From assembly GCF_001422725.1 (NCBI RefSeq), contig NZ_LMMA01000036.1, positions 196,274 through 260,273 on the forward strand: a stretch of 64,000 bases of DNA, given 5' to 3'. Made by a program: the position numbers and the translations under genes. Below are positions 36,616-46,629 of the stretch, one piece after another. The notes beneath the pieces were generated by a model, which worked only from the letters and a program-made list of their open reading frames with translations, had not been told where the DNA came from and searched no databases. Source of the DNA: Flavobacterium sp. Leaf82 (GTDB lineage Bacteria > Bacteroidota > Bacteroidia > Flavobacteriales > Flavobacteriaceae). Within the stretch, counting starts at the first letter, position 1. Each line of letters starts with the position of its first letter.

Positions 36616-36701
36616 TGTCATTGCGAGGAGCGAAGCAACCTCACTAATAATCCGCAAATTTTGATCTGGTAAATGTGGTTGCTTCGCTCCTCGCAATGAC
36701 A
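36616..36701. repeat. Palindromic intergenic element, copy 2 (variant)
   Basis: The arms TGTCATTGCGAGGAGCGAAG / CTTCGCTCCTCGCAATGACA are perfectly complementary over about 25 nt and share the TGTCA...TGACA ends of the family. They are nested inside outer inverted arms containing CACGGATTT (36545-36600 versus 36716-36775). The gap 36418-36789 holds nothing else. Confidence 0.85.
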
Positions 36702-36789
36702 AAAAATGAGAATAAAAAAAATCCGTGATAATCCGTGTTCTCGCGATAGCGAATCCGTGTCATCCGTGTGCCATTACTTTGCGGTAAAA

Positions 36790-38736
36790 TCACTTTACAA
36801 GATTAGTAATCGTTCCCGTTTTCAAATCAACAATAAAATGATCTGCCGGAACTTCGTGCATGAATTTATTGAAGATGCTTAAAAACAATCTCGTTTGGTT
36901 TTGCAGCAATTTTTCTTTAGATATATCTTCTTTATGGTTTTCGAAAAACAACTGAGATAATACTTTATATTGTTTTGCTCTTGTGGTTCCAACATCCACT
37001 AAAGCCAATTCATCAGCGCTTCTAAAACGGTAGAAATCGACCAGAAGATCATAACCTGTCCAGTTGAAATCCTGCTTTTTTAGCTTGTTTTCAGATAAAA
37101 GTTTCTCTAATTTATTTTCCGCTTCTGTCCATTCTTTTTTGAAGTTTTCTTTGTTTTTCAGGATCACATCAAAATCCTTATCAGATTGAATCGCTGCCAG
37201 AACCAATAAATCTTCTCCGGAAACATTCAGGATAAAATTCTTAAAAGCAGCAGGCCAATCATCTGCCAGAAATCGCAATCGAACCAATTCCTTTAGATGA
37301 AAATCGGTAAAATCATGGTAGCTTTTCGTTTTGAGGATATCGATATTCCAAATGTCTTTTGTGTTTTGACTTTCGAGGAATTTATATTCCATTTTATACA
37401 AATCAAAAAGTTCATCGTATCCCGGAACCTCATCGATTGTAATAGTTTGAATGTCGACCAGATTGTCTTTTTTGATTGTCAATAATTTATAAGCCGGAAT
37501 ATAAGCTGCCAAAGATGGCGTCTGAATATTTACTAATGTATTTCCTTTTGCGGTAGTTCTGGTTCCGGTATCGTTAATATGCATATGTCCGCCAAAGTGA
37601 ATTTTTAATCCCGCATCTGCAAAAACCTGCGCAACTTCTTCGACCGGAACGCGGTTCAATTGCCATTTATTTGGTCCTAATAATTCTTTTATTTCCGCAG
37701 AAGCGTCATCATTAAAATCAATCATAGGGAAATGACTGAAGGCGATCAACATTTTGCCTTGTTGTTTGGCTTGCGCCGAAATGTCTTCGACCCATTTTAT
37801 AAGGTGTTTTTTATTCGAAAGTACATTGTTATAACCCGTACTGGCTTCAGAATAACTTTTTGAATCTTTGGGATCGCCATCATTTTTCTTCGGGATATAA
37901 ACATTTCCGTCGATTGCCATTAACCAAAGTCCGTCAATAGGTTCTACAACATAACTCACATCCGGAACTTCAAATCCGGGTGCAACATTATAAACCCGAT
38001 TGGATAATAAAGCTGCCTGAGAGGCTTTCTCGAAACTATAATTTTGATTGGTATACGATGAAAACGGAGTTGCCCAGAATTTGTATTTTTTATTGGGATA
38101 AAATCCAAAGTCTTTCAGATTATCTGTGATTCCTAAATAACCCATTTTAGCAATATCGGCGGTAATAACTACAGGCTGTTCGATTGTTAAGTTTGGCTTA
38201 TACAGGCCTTCATTGCTAAAAATGGGTTGACTTTTTCCTTCTTTTCCTAAAAAATCTTCTTTACCGGACTCTTGTGCAAAAGGTCCAACGGGATCGTGAT
38301 TTCCTGTGGTGATGAAAAATTCTATATGGTATTTTTTGCTGTATTTTTCTAAAATTTTCTCTAATCCTTTTACGTGAATCGGCTGACCATCATCTGTGTA
38401 ATCTCCCGGAAGTGCAACATATTTTATCTTTCTTTTTGCGATATCTTCTAAAGCTGCAATAAAAGCAAAATAGTTCTCATTGAAAATTCTGGTCGAATGT
38501 AACTGAGATGCCATTGTTCTCATTAACGTATATTTTCCGGTTTTCGTATTCAAAATACCTTTATAATCACTATCAGAAAATGTTCCGAATAAATCCTGCA
38601 GATGAACATCAGATAAAAAAGCAACCTGAACGCCTTCAGGATTCTTTTGTTTTTGTGCCAAAACAGCAACGTTAAATAGTATGAAAAACAGAAAAGTAAA
38701 ACAATATTTATAAGGAAAATTAATTTTAGAAATCAT
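36790..38736 (-). CDS. Secreted calcineurin-like metallophosphoesterase (648 aa)
   Basis: Exported phosphoesterase with a signal peptide (about 1-27, ending LAQK). Di-metal centre motifs appear in order: FLSDVHLQD (about residue 40), LPGDYTDDG, TTGNHDPVG, SHFPMIDFND and GGHMHINDTG. The remaining 230 residues are helical and unassigned. Members of this group act on phosphodiesters or phosphomonoesters outside the cytoplasm. It is convergent with the PI-PLC-like gene, so the two could remove phosphate from the same lipid-derived material (inference). It is a single gene; the 360 bp beyond its start (38737-39096) carry only hairpins. Confidence 0.88.
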   Translation of the reverse strand: MISKINFPYKYCFTFLFFILFNVAVLAQKQKNPEGVQVAFLSDVHLQDLFGTFSDSDYKGILNTKTGKYTLMRTMASQLHSTRIFNENYFAFIAALEDIAKRKIKYVALPGDYTDDGQPIHVKGLEKILEKYSKKYHIEFFITTGNHDPVGPFAQESGKEDFLGKEGKSQPIFSNEGLYKPNLTIEQPVVITADIAKMGYLGITDNLKDFGFYPNKKYKFWATPFSSYTNQNYSFEKASQAALLSNRVYNVAPGFEVPDVSYVVEPIDGLWLMAIDGNVYIPKKNDGDPKDSKSYSEASTGYNNVLSNKKHLIKWVEDISAQAKQQGKMLIAFSHFPMIDFNDDASAEIKELLGPNKWQLNRVPVEEVAQVFADAGLKIHFGGHMHINDTGTRTTAKGNTLVNIQTPSLAAYIPAYKLLTIKKDNLVDIQTITIDEVPGYDELFDLYKMEYKFLESQNTKDIWNIDILKTKSYHDFTDFHLKELVRLRFLADDWPAAFKNFILNVSGEDLLVLAAIQSDKDFDVILKNKENFKKEWTEAENKLEKLLSENKLKKQDFNWTGYDLLVDFYRFRSADELALVDVGTTRAKQYKVLSQLFFENHKEDISKEKLLQNQTRLFLSIFNKFMHEVPADHFIVDLKTGTITNLVK

Positions 38737-39001
38737 AGGTTAAGCTTTTGCAAATGGGATTATGAAACGTTTTAAAACGATTTGCAATTTTATACATTAA
38801 AACCTGAAATAGCTTTATCGTATTGTTACGGAATGATAATTTTTGTTGCTAACTGAGCGCTGAATTTTTTAGTTTCGAAAAGTCGCGAAGACGCAAAGTT
38901 TTTTTTTGCAATTGAATTAACCTAAATATAATGGCACACAAAGAATGATTGTGCAAGGTTAATAATTTTATTAGGGGAAAAATTAAAACGGAAACCTGTA
39001 T

Positions 39002-39035
39002 AAAAAAAACAATCTTGCCATTGCTGACAAGATTG
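39002..39035 (-). terminator. Terminator of the metalloprotease gene
   Basis: The stem CAATCTTG / CAAGATTG is followed on the minus strand by a run of eight T residues. A second hairpin, AACCTTTGTCAAA / TTTGACAAAGGTT, lies between it and the stop codon at 39040-39073. Confidence 0.85.
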
Positions 39036-39096
39036 TGTTAACCTTTGTCAAATCTACAAGTTTGACAAAGGTTGAAATAAAAATAACTAACAACTA

Positions 39097-41976
39097 TTAT
39101 TTTTTAATAAAACGCCTAACAGTTTGTTTACCGTCTTTATCAAAAACAATTACATAAACGCCTCTGTTTAAACTGGAAACATTTATATTATTATCTCTAA
39201 TTTCCAGGCTTTTAACTAAACTTCCGGTTTGTGAATCGATAATTTGTACCGTTGCTCCTGCTACATCTTTTGTAAAGAAAAGCACATCTGAAACCGGATT
39301 TGGATATACATTGAAAGCCACATCCTGAATTTGTTCTTCGGCAATAATTGCAGACGATTCAGGAACAATTGCTGCATTTCCAATTTTTGTAATTCTGATC
39401 CAGTTAATGTTCATTCCCGTATTCTGAATATAGATTCCAAAATTGTACGTTCCTGCATTTACATTTACGGTTTGCGTTACCGTTTGCCAGTTTTGCCATC
39501 CTCCTGTATTTGGGATATCGACATTACCCAGAATAATCGTTCCTCCGTTTAAATCAGAAGACAATTTACCTCCGGCTACGCCACTTGCTACTCTATATTC
39601 TATTAAATATGAACCGTTTGTTGGAAAATTAATATTGTTATATGCTAACCAATCGCCAGTTTCTGTATAACCAACATTCGAACCTCCTCCGGTATCTGTT
39701 GTAGCTTCTACCTGAATACCGCTCATGGCTGAATAATCTTCGGCCTGAATTAAAGTCGATGTTTGAGAAGTAGCTGTTGCAATTAATTTCCATTGTCCGC
39801 AAGTCTGTCCATTATCCTGCCATTGCTGCACATTGGCACCATTTGCAGTACTTGCTCCGGCAACCTCAACAATTTTACCACTGTGTCTGGCAACAATTTT
39901 ATAAAATCCGTCGCCTGTAGCAACCAGAATAAATTGCTGATTCGTTGTAGCGTTATACGGATATTGCTCTACATTGGCGCCATTGTCTTTATTAAAATTA
40001 TTTACATCAAGAGATTGTCCGCTATGATTTGCTATGATTTTATACAAACCATCGCCTAAATGCGTAAACGTATATTTTTGATTGTTTCCAGTATTTACAG
40101 TTTCTTGCGCAATATTGGCTCCGTTAGATAAACTGGCATTCCATACATCCATATTAAGTCCGCTGTTTCTGTTTTGCAAAAAGAAAGTTTGATTTCCTAA
40201 AGTAGTAACTCCGTTTGCAATTACTCTGATTGAACTTACTTTATCATTCCAGGTAGTATTTAAACAGCTATTATCTGAATTAATGACTGTTGAAGCTCCT
40301 GTAAAATTATCATCCTGATATAAAATTGCCTGAAAACCTGACGTGATTTTAAGCGAAGAAATATCATCGTTTAAAATACCTAAAGCATTCAATCGTGCCA
40401 GATTATAATCCCCAATAGTTAAACCTCCTGAAAATCCGGTATAATTACAATCTTTATAAGCCGTAATTACATCTGTAGAAGGAGCAATATTTCCTCCTGG
40501 CGGAATCGTTCCTGTAACGGAATAACTTCCTATAGAACCGTAAGCGGAATATCCTCCGTAACCTGCGCTTCCTGCTCCGGTACCATCAACACCAATAAAA
40601 TATTTACCGGCTGGCAAATTCACATTCATAGAAGCATTTAAGGCAAAAGGATCAGAGTTCCAATACGTTCCCATTTCGGCTCCTGCAGCATTATACAAGC
40701 GAATTAAAAGGTGCAGGTTTCCATCTCTTCCAACGGTATTGGCATTGATCGAAACATTTCCTCCGCCAGTTGTAAACGCAAAAAAATCATAATCTGCTTC
40801 GCTTGAAATTATTCCGTTTCTCTGACTAATAGCGCCGCTGGCATTATAATCTAAAGTGGTTGCAGAAGCTGTATTATTTCCATAATCATCACCTCTGTAT
40901 CCTACGCCAAATTTAGTACCGGCAATAGTAGCGACATCATCTTGTTTATTATTGGCATAATCATATTCTCCTTTACTCCATTGTACGACAGGTCTGTAAT
41001 ATCCTGCTCCCATAATTGGCGCCCATGAAGTATTGTTTATCCCAACAAAATAATCTTCTGCCGGATTGGTTCTTCCGTCATGACCCAGATCAAAAGTATG
41101 ACCTACTTCATGCGCAGAGGCGTCTCCACCAGATTTACCCGAAGTAATAAATACCCAGCAAGGTACATCATTGTCCCAATTGAAGGAACCAATATATGCA
41201 ACGCCTCCCGCCCCCGGGGCTGCAGTATTGGTTGGAGTCACCACCACACGCATTCTTCTGTTTCTTGGGTACGAATTAAAAACGGCTTCACTGGTTGTAA
41301 CATTCAGATTAAAAGGGCGATAATCTTCTGAGACTACTTCCCAATGTTGCTGTACATCGGCATCGCTCATTCCTGAAGGTGCAGCATTTATGGCGTTACC
41401 ATTGTTCCAGAGATTTCCTGCCGGCATATTATAACCGTCAAAATCCAATAAAACACAACCTGCACCACCTGGTAAACTTTGCAGGTTTAATAAAGCCGGA
41501 GCAATTGCTGCAGCCGCTGCTTTACTGGTTGTTTTATTTGTGCTTTCCGGAACATTTTTATAATCGATACAAACCAAAGTATTGATATCAACTTTAGAAA
41601 CAAAAGCATTTCCTTGTGCGTCTGAATAATATTTGTACGCTTCTCTTGTTTTCTTGAAAATAATATGTCCTTCAAGCGATTTATCCATCACTTTGATGTA
41701 AAAAGAAGATTCTGCGACATTTTTGATTTCTCCAATCAAAAATTCACTTGACGAATTTGATTCTTTATAATTTATTTTTCCGTTAAAGTTTTTCGAATTA
41801 TCGACCTGAAGCAAGACTGTTTTTTCTGCATTCTTTGATGTTGCAGAAGCCACCAATTCTTTCTTTAAATTATTCATAAATGTTTTACTCGAGCCTAAAG
41901 AAGTCTGTGCAATTGCAAAGCTGCTAAAAGCTAAAAAGACAAGTAAAGCGAACTGAAACTTGTAATTGTTTTTCAT
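39097..41976 (-). CDS. Secreted zinc metalloprotease with crystallin, ricin-type and CBM6 modules, T9SS cargo
   Basis: Multi-domain secreted peptidase of 959 residues. The start MKNNYK at 41976 gives a clean signal peptide (ending FAIAQ). The zinc motif HEVGHTFDLGHDG at about residues 289-301 is the extended HExxHxxGxxH type of metzincins. Further modules: a PPC-like beta domain (about 400-490), a beta/gamma-crystallin repeat (about 503-588, YKDCNYTGFSGGL), a ricin-type trefoil (about 596-733), CBM6 (about 738-863, QAEDYSAMSGIQVEATTDTG) and a Por-type sorting tail (NVYPNPVSD to RRFIKK). The last four modules are nearly duplicated in the GH64 protein. It probably targets wall-bound protein or glycoprotein. 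Confidence 0.88.
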   Translation of the reverse strand: MKNNYKFQFALLVFLAFSSFAIAQTSLGSSKTFMNNLKKELVASATSKNAEKTVLLQVDNSKNFNGKINYKESNSSSEFLIGEIKNVAESSFYIKVMDKSLEGHIIFKKTREAYKYYSDAQGNAFVSKVDINTLVCIDYKNVPESTNKTTSKAAAAAIAPALLNLQSLPGGAGCVLLDFDGYNMPAGNLWNNGNAINAAPSGMSDADVQQHWEVVSEDYRPFNLNVTTSEAVFNSYPRNRRMRVVVTPTNTAAPGAGGVAYIGSFNWDNDVPCWVFITSGKSGGDASAHEVGHTFDLGHDGRTNPAEDYFVGINNTSWAPIMGAGYYRPVVQWSKGEYDYANNKQDDVATIAGTKFGVGYRGDDYGNNTASATTLDYNASGAISQRNGIISSEADYDFFAFTTGGGNVSINANTVGRDGNLHLLIRLYNAAGAEMGTYWNSDPFALNASMNVNLPAGKYFIGVDGTGAGSAGYGGYSAYGSIGSYSVTGTIPPGGNIAPSTDVITAYKDCNYTGFSGGLTIGDYNLARLNALGILNDDISSLKITSGFQAILYQDDNFTGASTVINSDNSCLNTTWNDKVSSIRVIANGVTTLGNQTFFLQNRNSGLNMDVWNASLSNGANIAQETVNTGNNQKYTFTHLGDGLYKIIANHSGQSLDVNNFNKDNGANVEQYPYNATTNQQFILVATGDGFYKIVARHSGKIVEVAGASTANGANVQQWQDNGQTCGQWKLIATATSQTSTLIQAEDYSAMSGIQVEATTDTGGGSNVGYTETGDWLAYNNINFPTNGSYLIEYRVASGVAGGKLSSDLNGGTIILGNVDIPNTGGWQNWQTVTQTVNVNAGTYNFGIYIQNTGMNINWIRITKIGNAAIVPESSAIIAEEQIQDVAFNVYPNPVSDVLFFTKDVAGATVQIIDSQTGSLVKSLEIRDNNINVSSLNRGVYVIVFDKDGKQTVRRFIKK

Positions 41977-42071
41977 ATAAAATTTGGGGTTAAAAGGGTT
42001 GCATTGATGTTTGCTGAAAAAATTAACCGCAAAGCGCGCTAAGATTTTTATCCTGGATTGCATTTAGCAAT

Positions 42072-42119
42072 CGCAAAGACCGCAAAGCTTTATCAACACA
42101 AAGCTTTGCGGTCTTTGCG
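42072..42119. repeat. Long perfect hairpin (CGCAAAGACCGCAAAGCTTT)
   Basis: A 20-bp perfect stem with a short loop in the 210-bp gap between the GH18 and protease genes. The 'GCAAAG' words recur at 38880-38900 and 42020-42040, in keeping with dispersed flavobacterial intergenic palindromes. Confidence 0.8.
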
Positions 42120-42186
42120 TTTATATAAAACCTTACGCATAAAAAATCTTTGCGAACTTTGCGGTTAAATATTTACGGTTAAAAAC

Positions 42187-43812
42187 TTATTTTTTAATAA
42201 AACGTCTTACTGTTTTGATTCCGTCTTTTTCTACTAAAATCAAGTAGATTCCGGATTTCAAACTTGCAACATCGATCGTGTTATTACTTACTTTTTGTGT
42301 AGAAATTGTCGCGCCTCCTTCAGAATTAATAATGCTTACGTTTGCTCCTGAAACTTCAGTAGTAAATGAAATTGTATCTTCTGTTGGATTTGGATAAATA
42401 GTCAAACCTTCAATTCCGGATTGAGAAGCTGTTTTTGCTGCTAATGCTGCTCCGGATTTTGTAATGCGAAACCAGTTTAAGTTCACACCCGTATTTTGAA
42501 TATAAATACCAAAATTATAGGTTCCGGCATTTACGTTTACAGTTTGCGTTATCGTTTGCCAGTTTTGCCATCCTCCGGTATTTGGTACATTTACATTTCC
42601 TAACTGGATTGTTCCTGCATTTAGATCAGATGATATTTTGGCTCCGGTTACGGCACTTGCTACTCTATATTCGATTACATAGGATCCTGAAGTTGGGAAA
42701 TTGATGTTTGAATATGCCATCCAATCGCCTGTATCTGCGTATCCTACATTAAGACCTCCTCCGGTATCTGTTGTAGCTTCGGTCTGAACGCCGCTCATTG
42801 ACGAATAGCTTTCTGCCTGAATCAAAGTTCCTGTACCTGTAGGTGGCTGGCTTCCTGTAATAACCTGATTAACGGCTGTTAATAGTGACTTAGCACCAAC
42901 AGCATCTTGAGATAATTCCCAAATCATAACCCCTCCAGCATTTTGAATCGCGAAAGTTGTTTTTGCTTTGATGGTTGGAATTCCGTTATAATAAATTGTG
43001 TTTCCTACCTGATCCTGATTTTCTGCTCCCGGATATTGTGCTACAATATTAGCATAAGAAATTCCCTGATTGGCCGAAGCTCCAAAACCATATCCGTAAA
43101 ACGGAAGTCCGATGATTGCTTTACTTGCCGGTAATCCTCTGCCTGTCCAGTAATTAAACTGATTTACAGCCATACTGTACGGAGAATGTTGTCCCGGAGT
43201 TCCCGGAGCCCAAGGTCCAGTTGCATCATACGCCATGATATTGATCCAGTCATAAGCTGCAAAAGTAGACACAGGTACATTTGCACCGCCATATCCTTCA
43301 GAAAGTGCTGCTGTAATTTGTTTACCATTAGCATGTAATTTTGCTGCAAGGGCAATTACGAATCCGCCGTAATCACCATTGATTGCAGGACCTTCAAGAT
43401 CCACATCTACTCCGTCAAAATTATGTGCTACAACATAATCGTAAATTTTCTGGATAAACGCAGTTCTGTTTCCTGATGTAATCAGATTAAAATAATTGTC
43501 GCGAATTGCCCCGCCTTCAGAAATTGCTCCTCCGCCAAGGGAAACAAAAACTTTTACGTTTTGATTGTGGGCAGCGTTGATAAGAGTTGTGTTTCCTGAG
43601 TTATAAGAAAGATATCCGTTTGCATCAGGATTTTCGAACGCAATATTTATGTGCGTTAGTTTACTGTACTGAATTGTACTCGAAAATGAATTCAGATCGA
43701 CCCAGTTGGGTACATAAGCGATTACTTTTTTCTGGGCAATTGATAAATTAAAAACTCCCAATACTAAAATGATTGTCCATTTTAGTGGCATTCCTTTGTA
43801 ATTGTTTTTCAT
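42187..43812 (-). CDS. GH18 chitinase with CBM6, T9SS cargo
   Basis: Secreted glycoside hydrolase family 18 enzyme of 541 residues. Signal peptide about 1-26 (ending LSIAQ). The GH18 barrel spans about 27-310, with the catalytic DxxDxDxE motif as FDGVDVDLEGP near residues 132-140 (Glu as proton donor), VFVSLGGG and WINIMAYDATGPW. A CBM6 (about 327-448, QAESYSSMSGVQTEATTDTG) and a type A Por sorting tail (IYPNPTEDTI to RRFIKK) follow. The DVDLE form favours chitinase over endo-N-acetylglucosaminidase, but the latter is not excluded. It sits between the protease and GH64 genes on the same strand. Confidence 0.92.
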   Translation of the reverse strand: MKNNYKGMPLKWTIILVLGVFNLSIAQKKVIAYVPNWVDLNSFSSTIQYSKLTHINIAFENPDANGYLSYNSGNTTLINAAHNQNVKVFVSLGGGAISEGGAIRDNYFNLITSGNRTAFIQKIYDYVVAHNFDGVDVDLEGPAINGDYGGFVIALAAKLHANGKQITAALSEGYGGANVPVSTFAAYDWINIMAYDATGPWAPGTPGQHSPYSMAVNQFNYWTGRGLPASKAIIGLPFYGYGFGASANQGISYANIVAQYPGAENQDQVGNTIYYNGIPTIKAKTTFAIQNAGGVMIWELSQDAVGAKSLLTAVNQVITGSQPPTGTGTLIQAESYSSMSGVQTEATTDTGGGLNVGYADTGDWMAYSNINFPTSGSYVIEYRVASAVTGAKISSDLNAGTIQLGNVNVPNTGGWQNWQTITQTVNVNAGTYNFGIYIQNTGVNLNWFRITKSGAALAAKTASQSGIEGLTIYPNPTEDTISFTTEVSGANVSIINSEGGATISTQKVSNNTIDVASLKSGIYLILVEKDGIKTVRRFIKK

Positions 43813-43893
43813 AATAATTATTTAATAGGTTAATAAAAATTTGTAAAAATGGGGGGCGAAATTTTAAATTTAATGTTTTAGATTTTAGAGTTA

Positions 43894-43925
43894 AGAGTCA
43901 GGATTTAGTGAATAATCCTGACTCT
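43894..43925. repeat. Perfect hairpin between the GH64 and GH18 genes
   Basis: AGAGTCAGGATT / AATCCTGACTCT with an 8-nt loop. It has no long T-run on the minus strand, so it may act as an mRNA 3'-end structure rather than an efficient terminator. Confidence 0.7.
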
Positions 43926-43953
43926 AATACCCTTTAAAATTTATATTGCTTAA

Positions 43954-46629
43954 TTATTTTTTTATAAAACGCTTGATTGTTTGTTTACCTTCTTTTTCAA
44001 AAACTAATAGATAAACACCTCTTCGTAATTGCGAAACATCGATACTGCTATTATTTATTTTTTGAGAAGAAACTGTTGAACCGGTTTGAGAATCAACAAT
44101 TTTTACATTTTCTCCAGAAACTTCTGTAGTAACGAATAAAGTATTTTCTACCGGATTTGGATAAATGTTCAATGCTGTTTCAACTGGAGCTTCTTCTTCA
44201 ATAGCTAAAGCCGAAGTTGTTTTAGCCGCTAAACCAGCGCCAACTTTTGTAATTTTTATCCAGTTAATGTTCATTCCCGTATTCTGAATATAGATTCCAA
44301 AATTGTACGTTCCTGCATTCACGTTTACGGTTTGAGATACGGTTTGCCAGTTTTGCCAACCTCCTGTATTTGGAATATCAACATTGCCCAGAACAATTGT
44401 TCCTCCGTTTAAGTCTGATGATAATTTACCGCCTGTTACACCACTTGCAACTCTGTATTCGATTAAGTAAGAACCAGTAGTTGGAAAATTAATGCTGTTA
44501 TAAGCCAACCAATCGCCAGTTTCTGTGTAACCCACATTAGAACCTCCTCCGGTATCTGTAGTTGCTTCAACCTGAATACCGCTCATGGCTGAATAATCTT
44601 CGGCCTGAATTAAAGTCGATGTTTGCGAAGATGTTGCAGCAACCAGTTTCCATTGTCCGCACGTTTGATTGTTGTTATCCCATTGTTGCACAATAGCTCC
44701 AGATGCTGTACTTGCTCCTGCAACCTCAACAATTCTACCGCTGTGTCTGGCAACAATTTTATAAAATCCGTCACCTGTAGAAACCAATACAAACTGTTGA
44801 TTCGTTGTTGCATTGTATGGATATTGCTCTATGCGTGCACCATTTGCTTTATTAAAATTATTTACATCTAAAGACTGACCGCTGTGGTTGGCAATAATTT
44901 TATACAATCCGTCGCCTAAATGCGTTAATGTAAATTTTTGATTACTTCCTGAATTAAGCGCACCTTGGTTAATTCCTGCGCCATTTGCAACACTTGAATT
45001 CCAGACATCCATGTACAGATTACTGTTTCTGTTTTGCAGGTAAAAAGTTTGATTTCCTAAAGTCGTAGTTCCGTTAGCCAGAATTCTGATCGAAGTTACT
45101 TTGTCATTCCAAGTTGTATTCAAACAAGCATTATCAGAATTAATTACGGTAGAAGCTCCTGTAAAATTATCATCCTGATATAAAATCGCCTGAAAACCCT
45201 GTGTTACTTTAAGCGAAGAAATATCATCGTTCAAAATACCTAAAGTATTCAAACGTGCAAGATTATAATCTCCAATAGTTAATCCGCCAGAAAATCCGGT
45301 ATAATTACAATCTTTATAAACCGTAATTACATCTGTAGTTGCAGGAACTGAAGGTACTGATCCTGAATATCCTCCAAAAGAAGCAATTACTTTTGTAGGC
45401 TGTGGCGAATGAAGCGATGGCGATTGATCAGCCACATCATCATAAGCAAAACCATATGCCAGATTATCGACACTTATTCCTGGTAAATGCCAGAATTTAG
45501 AATAATGATTTGTTGGGTTTACCTGATAAAATTTCGATGCATCATACCAGTTTTGTTGTCCCGGATTTGGGGTTGTTGTGTTTACAACATGTCTGTTAAT
45601 CGCTGCTGTTAATTGAGCCTGAATTACAAGGTCCAAATCTCCGTCAACAAGTCTTCTGTCCAGAACACCTTTGCCTTCAAGTGCTTCCTGCGTCGATGGT
45701 CGGTTTTGAACCCTTCCTGTACGACCCACAAAACCACCAGATTGTCCAACCATTTCCAGTTGTTCACCAATAACTCTTCCTTTAAAAACTCCGGCATCTC
45801 CGGCATAAAATATCAAATCTTCATTTTTATATTTATTCCAGATAGCATCAATATAAGATTTTAAATAATTGGCCTGAGCTCCTACAGAAGTTCCTCCGGT
45901 TCCGTCTGCAAAAGCAGGAGTTTTTGATGGAGCAGTAATTTCGCCTGTTGCATCATTTACACAACCCTGAAATTCTGATGGCACATTTGCTTTGAAAGCC
46001 GCCACGATATCTGCGTGTTTTTTTAATTCTCCTACTCTTTTTTGGTATCCGTTGGCTCCAAATAATTCTAATCCCATTGGGTATTTATAAGAATCAACTC
46101 TGGATGGATTTCCAAAAAAGCCATATTGGTTATTGGTTAATTCTATTATTTCGTATAAAATTCCCTGATTTGGATCTGTTGCATTCAACGGGTTTGGAGA
46201 TGTATATCCTGATGGCGCGCCACTTGCTCCAAAAAAGTAAAAATACAATTGTTGTCCTTTAGCAATAAAAACCCTGCAGCCTGCAATTTGAGGCAGCGTA
46301 AAAGTCTTGTTAGGTATTTCGCTTAATTTGGTAAAACAATTGGCATATTTTGAGTTTTGTCCCGGTCCGGTATTTCCGCCAATTGTAGGTCCGGTAACCG
46401 TATTATAAGACGAATTCATTGGCAATACCTGACTCGTTTTGGCATTTACCCAAACGTGGTTTCCAGTGTTATAATCAATACCCACAATGGCAACATATAA
46501 TTCATTGTCATTAAATGTCGAGGTATTACTTATGGTAAAAGGAATAGGTCCCTGACCGTACATTAAATTGGAAAACACCAGAAAAAGTGTTGCCAAAAAC
46601 GCAATTCTTTTAAGTTTAATTCTATTCAT
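43954..46629 (-). CDS. GH64 beta-1,3-glucanase with crystallin, ricin-type and CBM6 modules, T9SS cargo
   Basis: Secreted endo-beta-1,3-glucanase-like enzyme of 891 residues. Signal peptide 1-26 (ending LMYGQ). The GH64/thaumatin-like catalytic domain spans about 27-430 (IPFTISNTSTFNDNELYVAI, AGCRVFIAKGQQLYFYF, NPSRVDSYKYPMGLELFGAN). It is followed by a beta/gamma-crystallin repeat (about 432-516), a ricin-type trefoil (about 524-663), CBM6 (about 670-792) and a Por sorting tail (IYPNPVENTL to KRFIKK). Family members release laminaripentaose from beta-1,3-glucan. The accessory cassette nearly duplicates that of the neighbouring metalloprotease. It probably attacks yeast or fungal wall glucan. 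Confidence 0.9.
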   Translation of the reverse strand: MNRIKLKRIAFLATLFLVFSNLMYGQGPIPFTISNTSTFNDNELYVAIVGIDYNTGNHVWVNAKTSQVLPMNSSYNTVTGPTIGGNTGPGQNSKYANCFTKLSEIPNKTFTLPQIAGCRVFIAKGQQLYFYFFGASGAPSGYTSPNPLNATDPNQGILYEIIELTNNQYGFFGNPSRVDSYKYPMGLELFGANGYQKRVGELKKHADIVAAFKANVPSEFQGCVNDATGEITAPSKTPAFADGTGGTSVGAQANYLKSYIDAIWNKYKNEDLIFYAGDAGVFKGRVIGEQLEMVGQSGGFVGRTGRVQNRPSTQEALEGKGVLDRRLVDGDLDLVIQAQLTAAINRHVVNTTTPNPGQQNWYDASKFYQVNPTNHYSKFWHLPGISVDNLAYGFAYDDVADQSPSLHSPQPTKVIASFGGYSGSVPSVPATTDVITVYKDCNYTGFSGGLTIGDYNLARLNTLGILNDDISSLKVTQGFQAILYQDDNFTGASTVINSDNACLNTTWNDKVTSIRILANGTTTLGNQTFYLQNRNSNLYMDVWNSSVANGAGINQGALNSGSNQKFTLTHLGDGLYKIIANHSGQSLDVNNFNKANGARIEQYPYNATTNQQFVLVSTGDGFYKIVARHSGRIVEVAGASTASGAIVQQWDNNNQTCGQWKLVAATSSQTSTLIQAEDYSAMSGIQVEATTDTGGGSNVGYTETGDWLAYNSINFPTTGSYLIEYRVASGVTGGKLSSDLNGGTIVLGNVDIPNTGGWQNWQTVSQTVNVNAGTYNFGIYIQNTGMNINWIKITKVGAGLAAKTTSALAIEEEAPVETALNIYPNPVENTLFVTTEVSGENVKIVDSQTGSTVSSQKINNSSIDVSQLRRGVYLLVFEKEGKQTIKRFIKK

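Noticed and set aside
42187..43812. GH18 protein as an endo-beta-N-acetylglucosaminidase
   Set aside because: The DVDLE motif and neighbouring wall-glucan enzymes favour a chitinase, although the alternative is not excluded.
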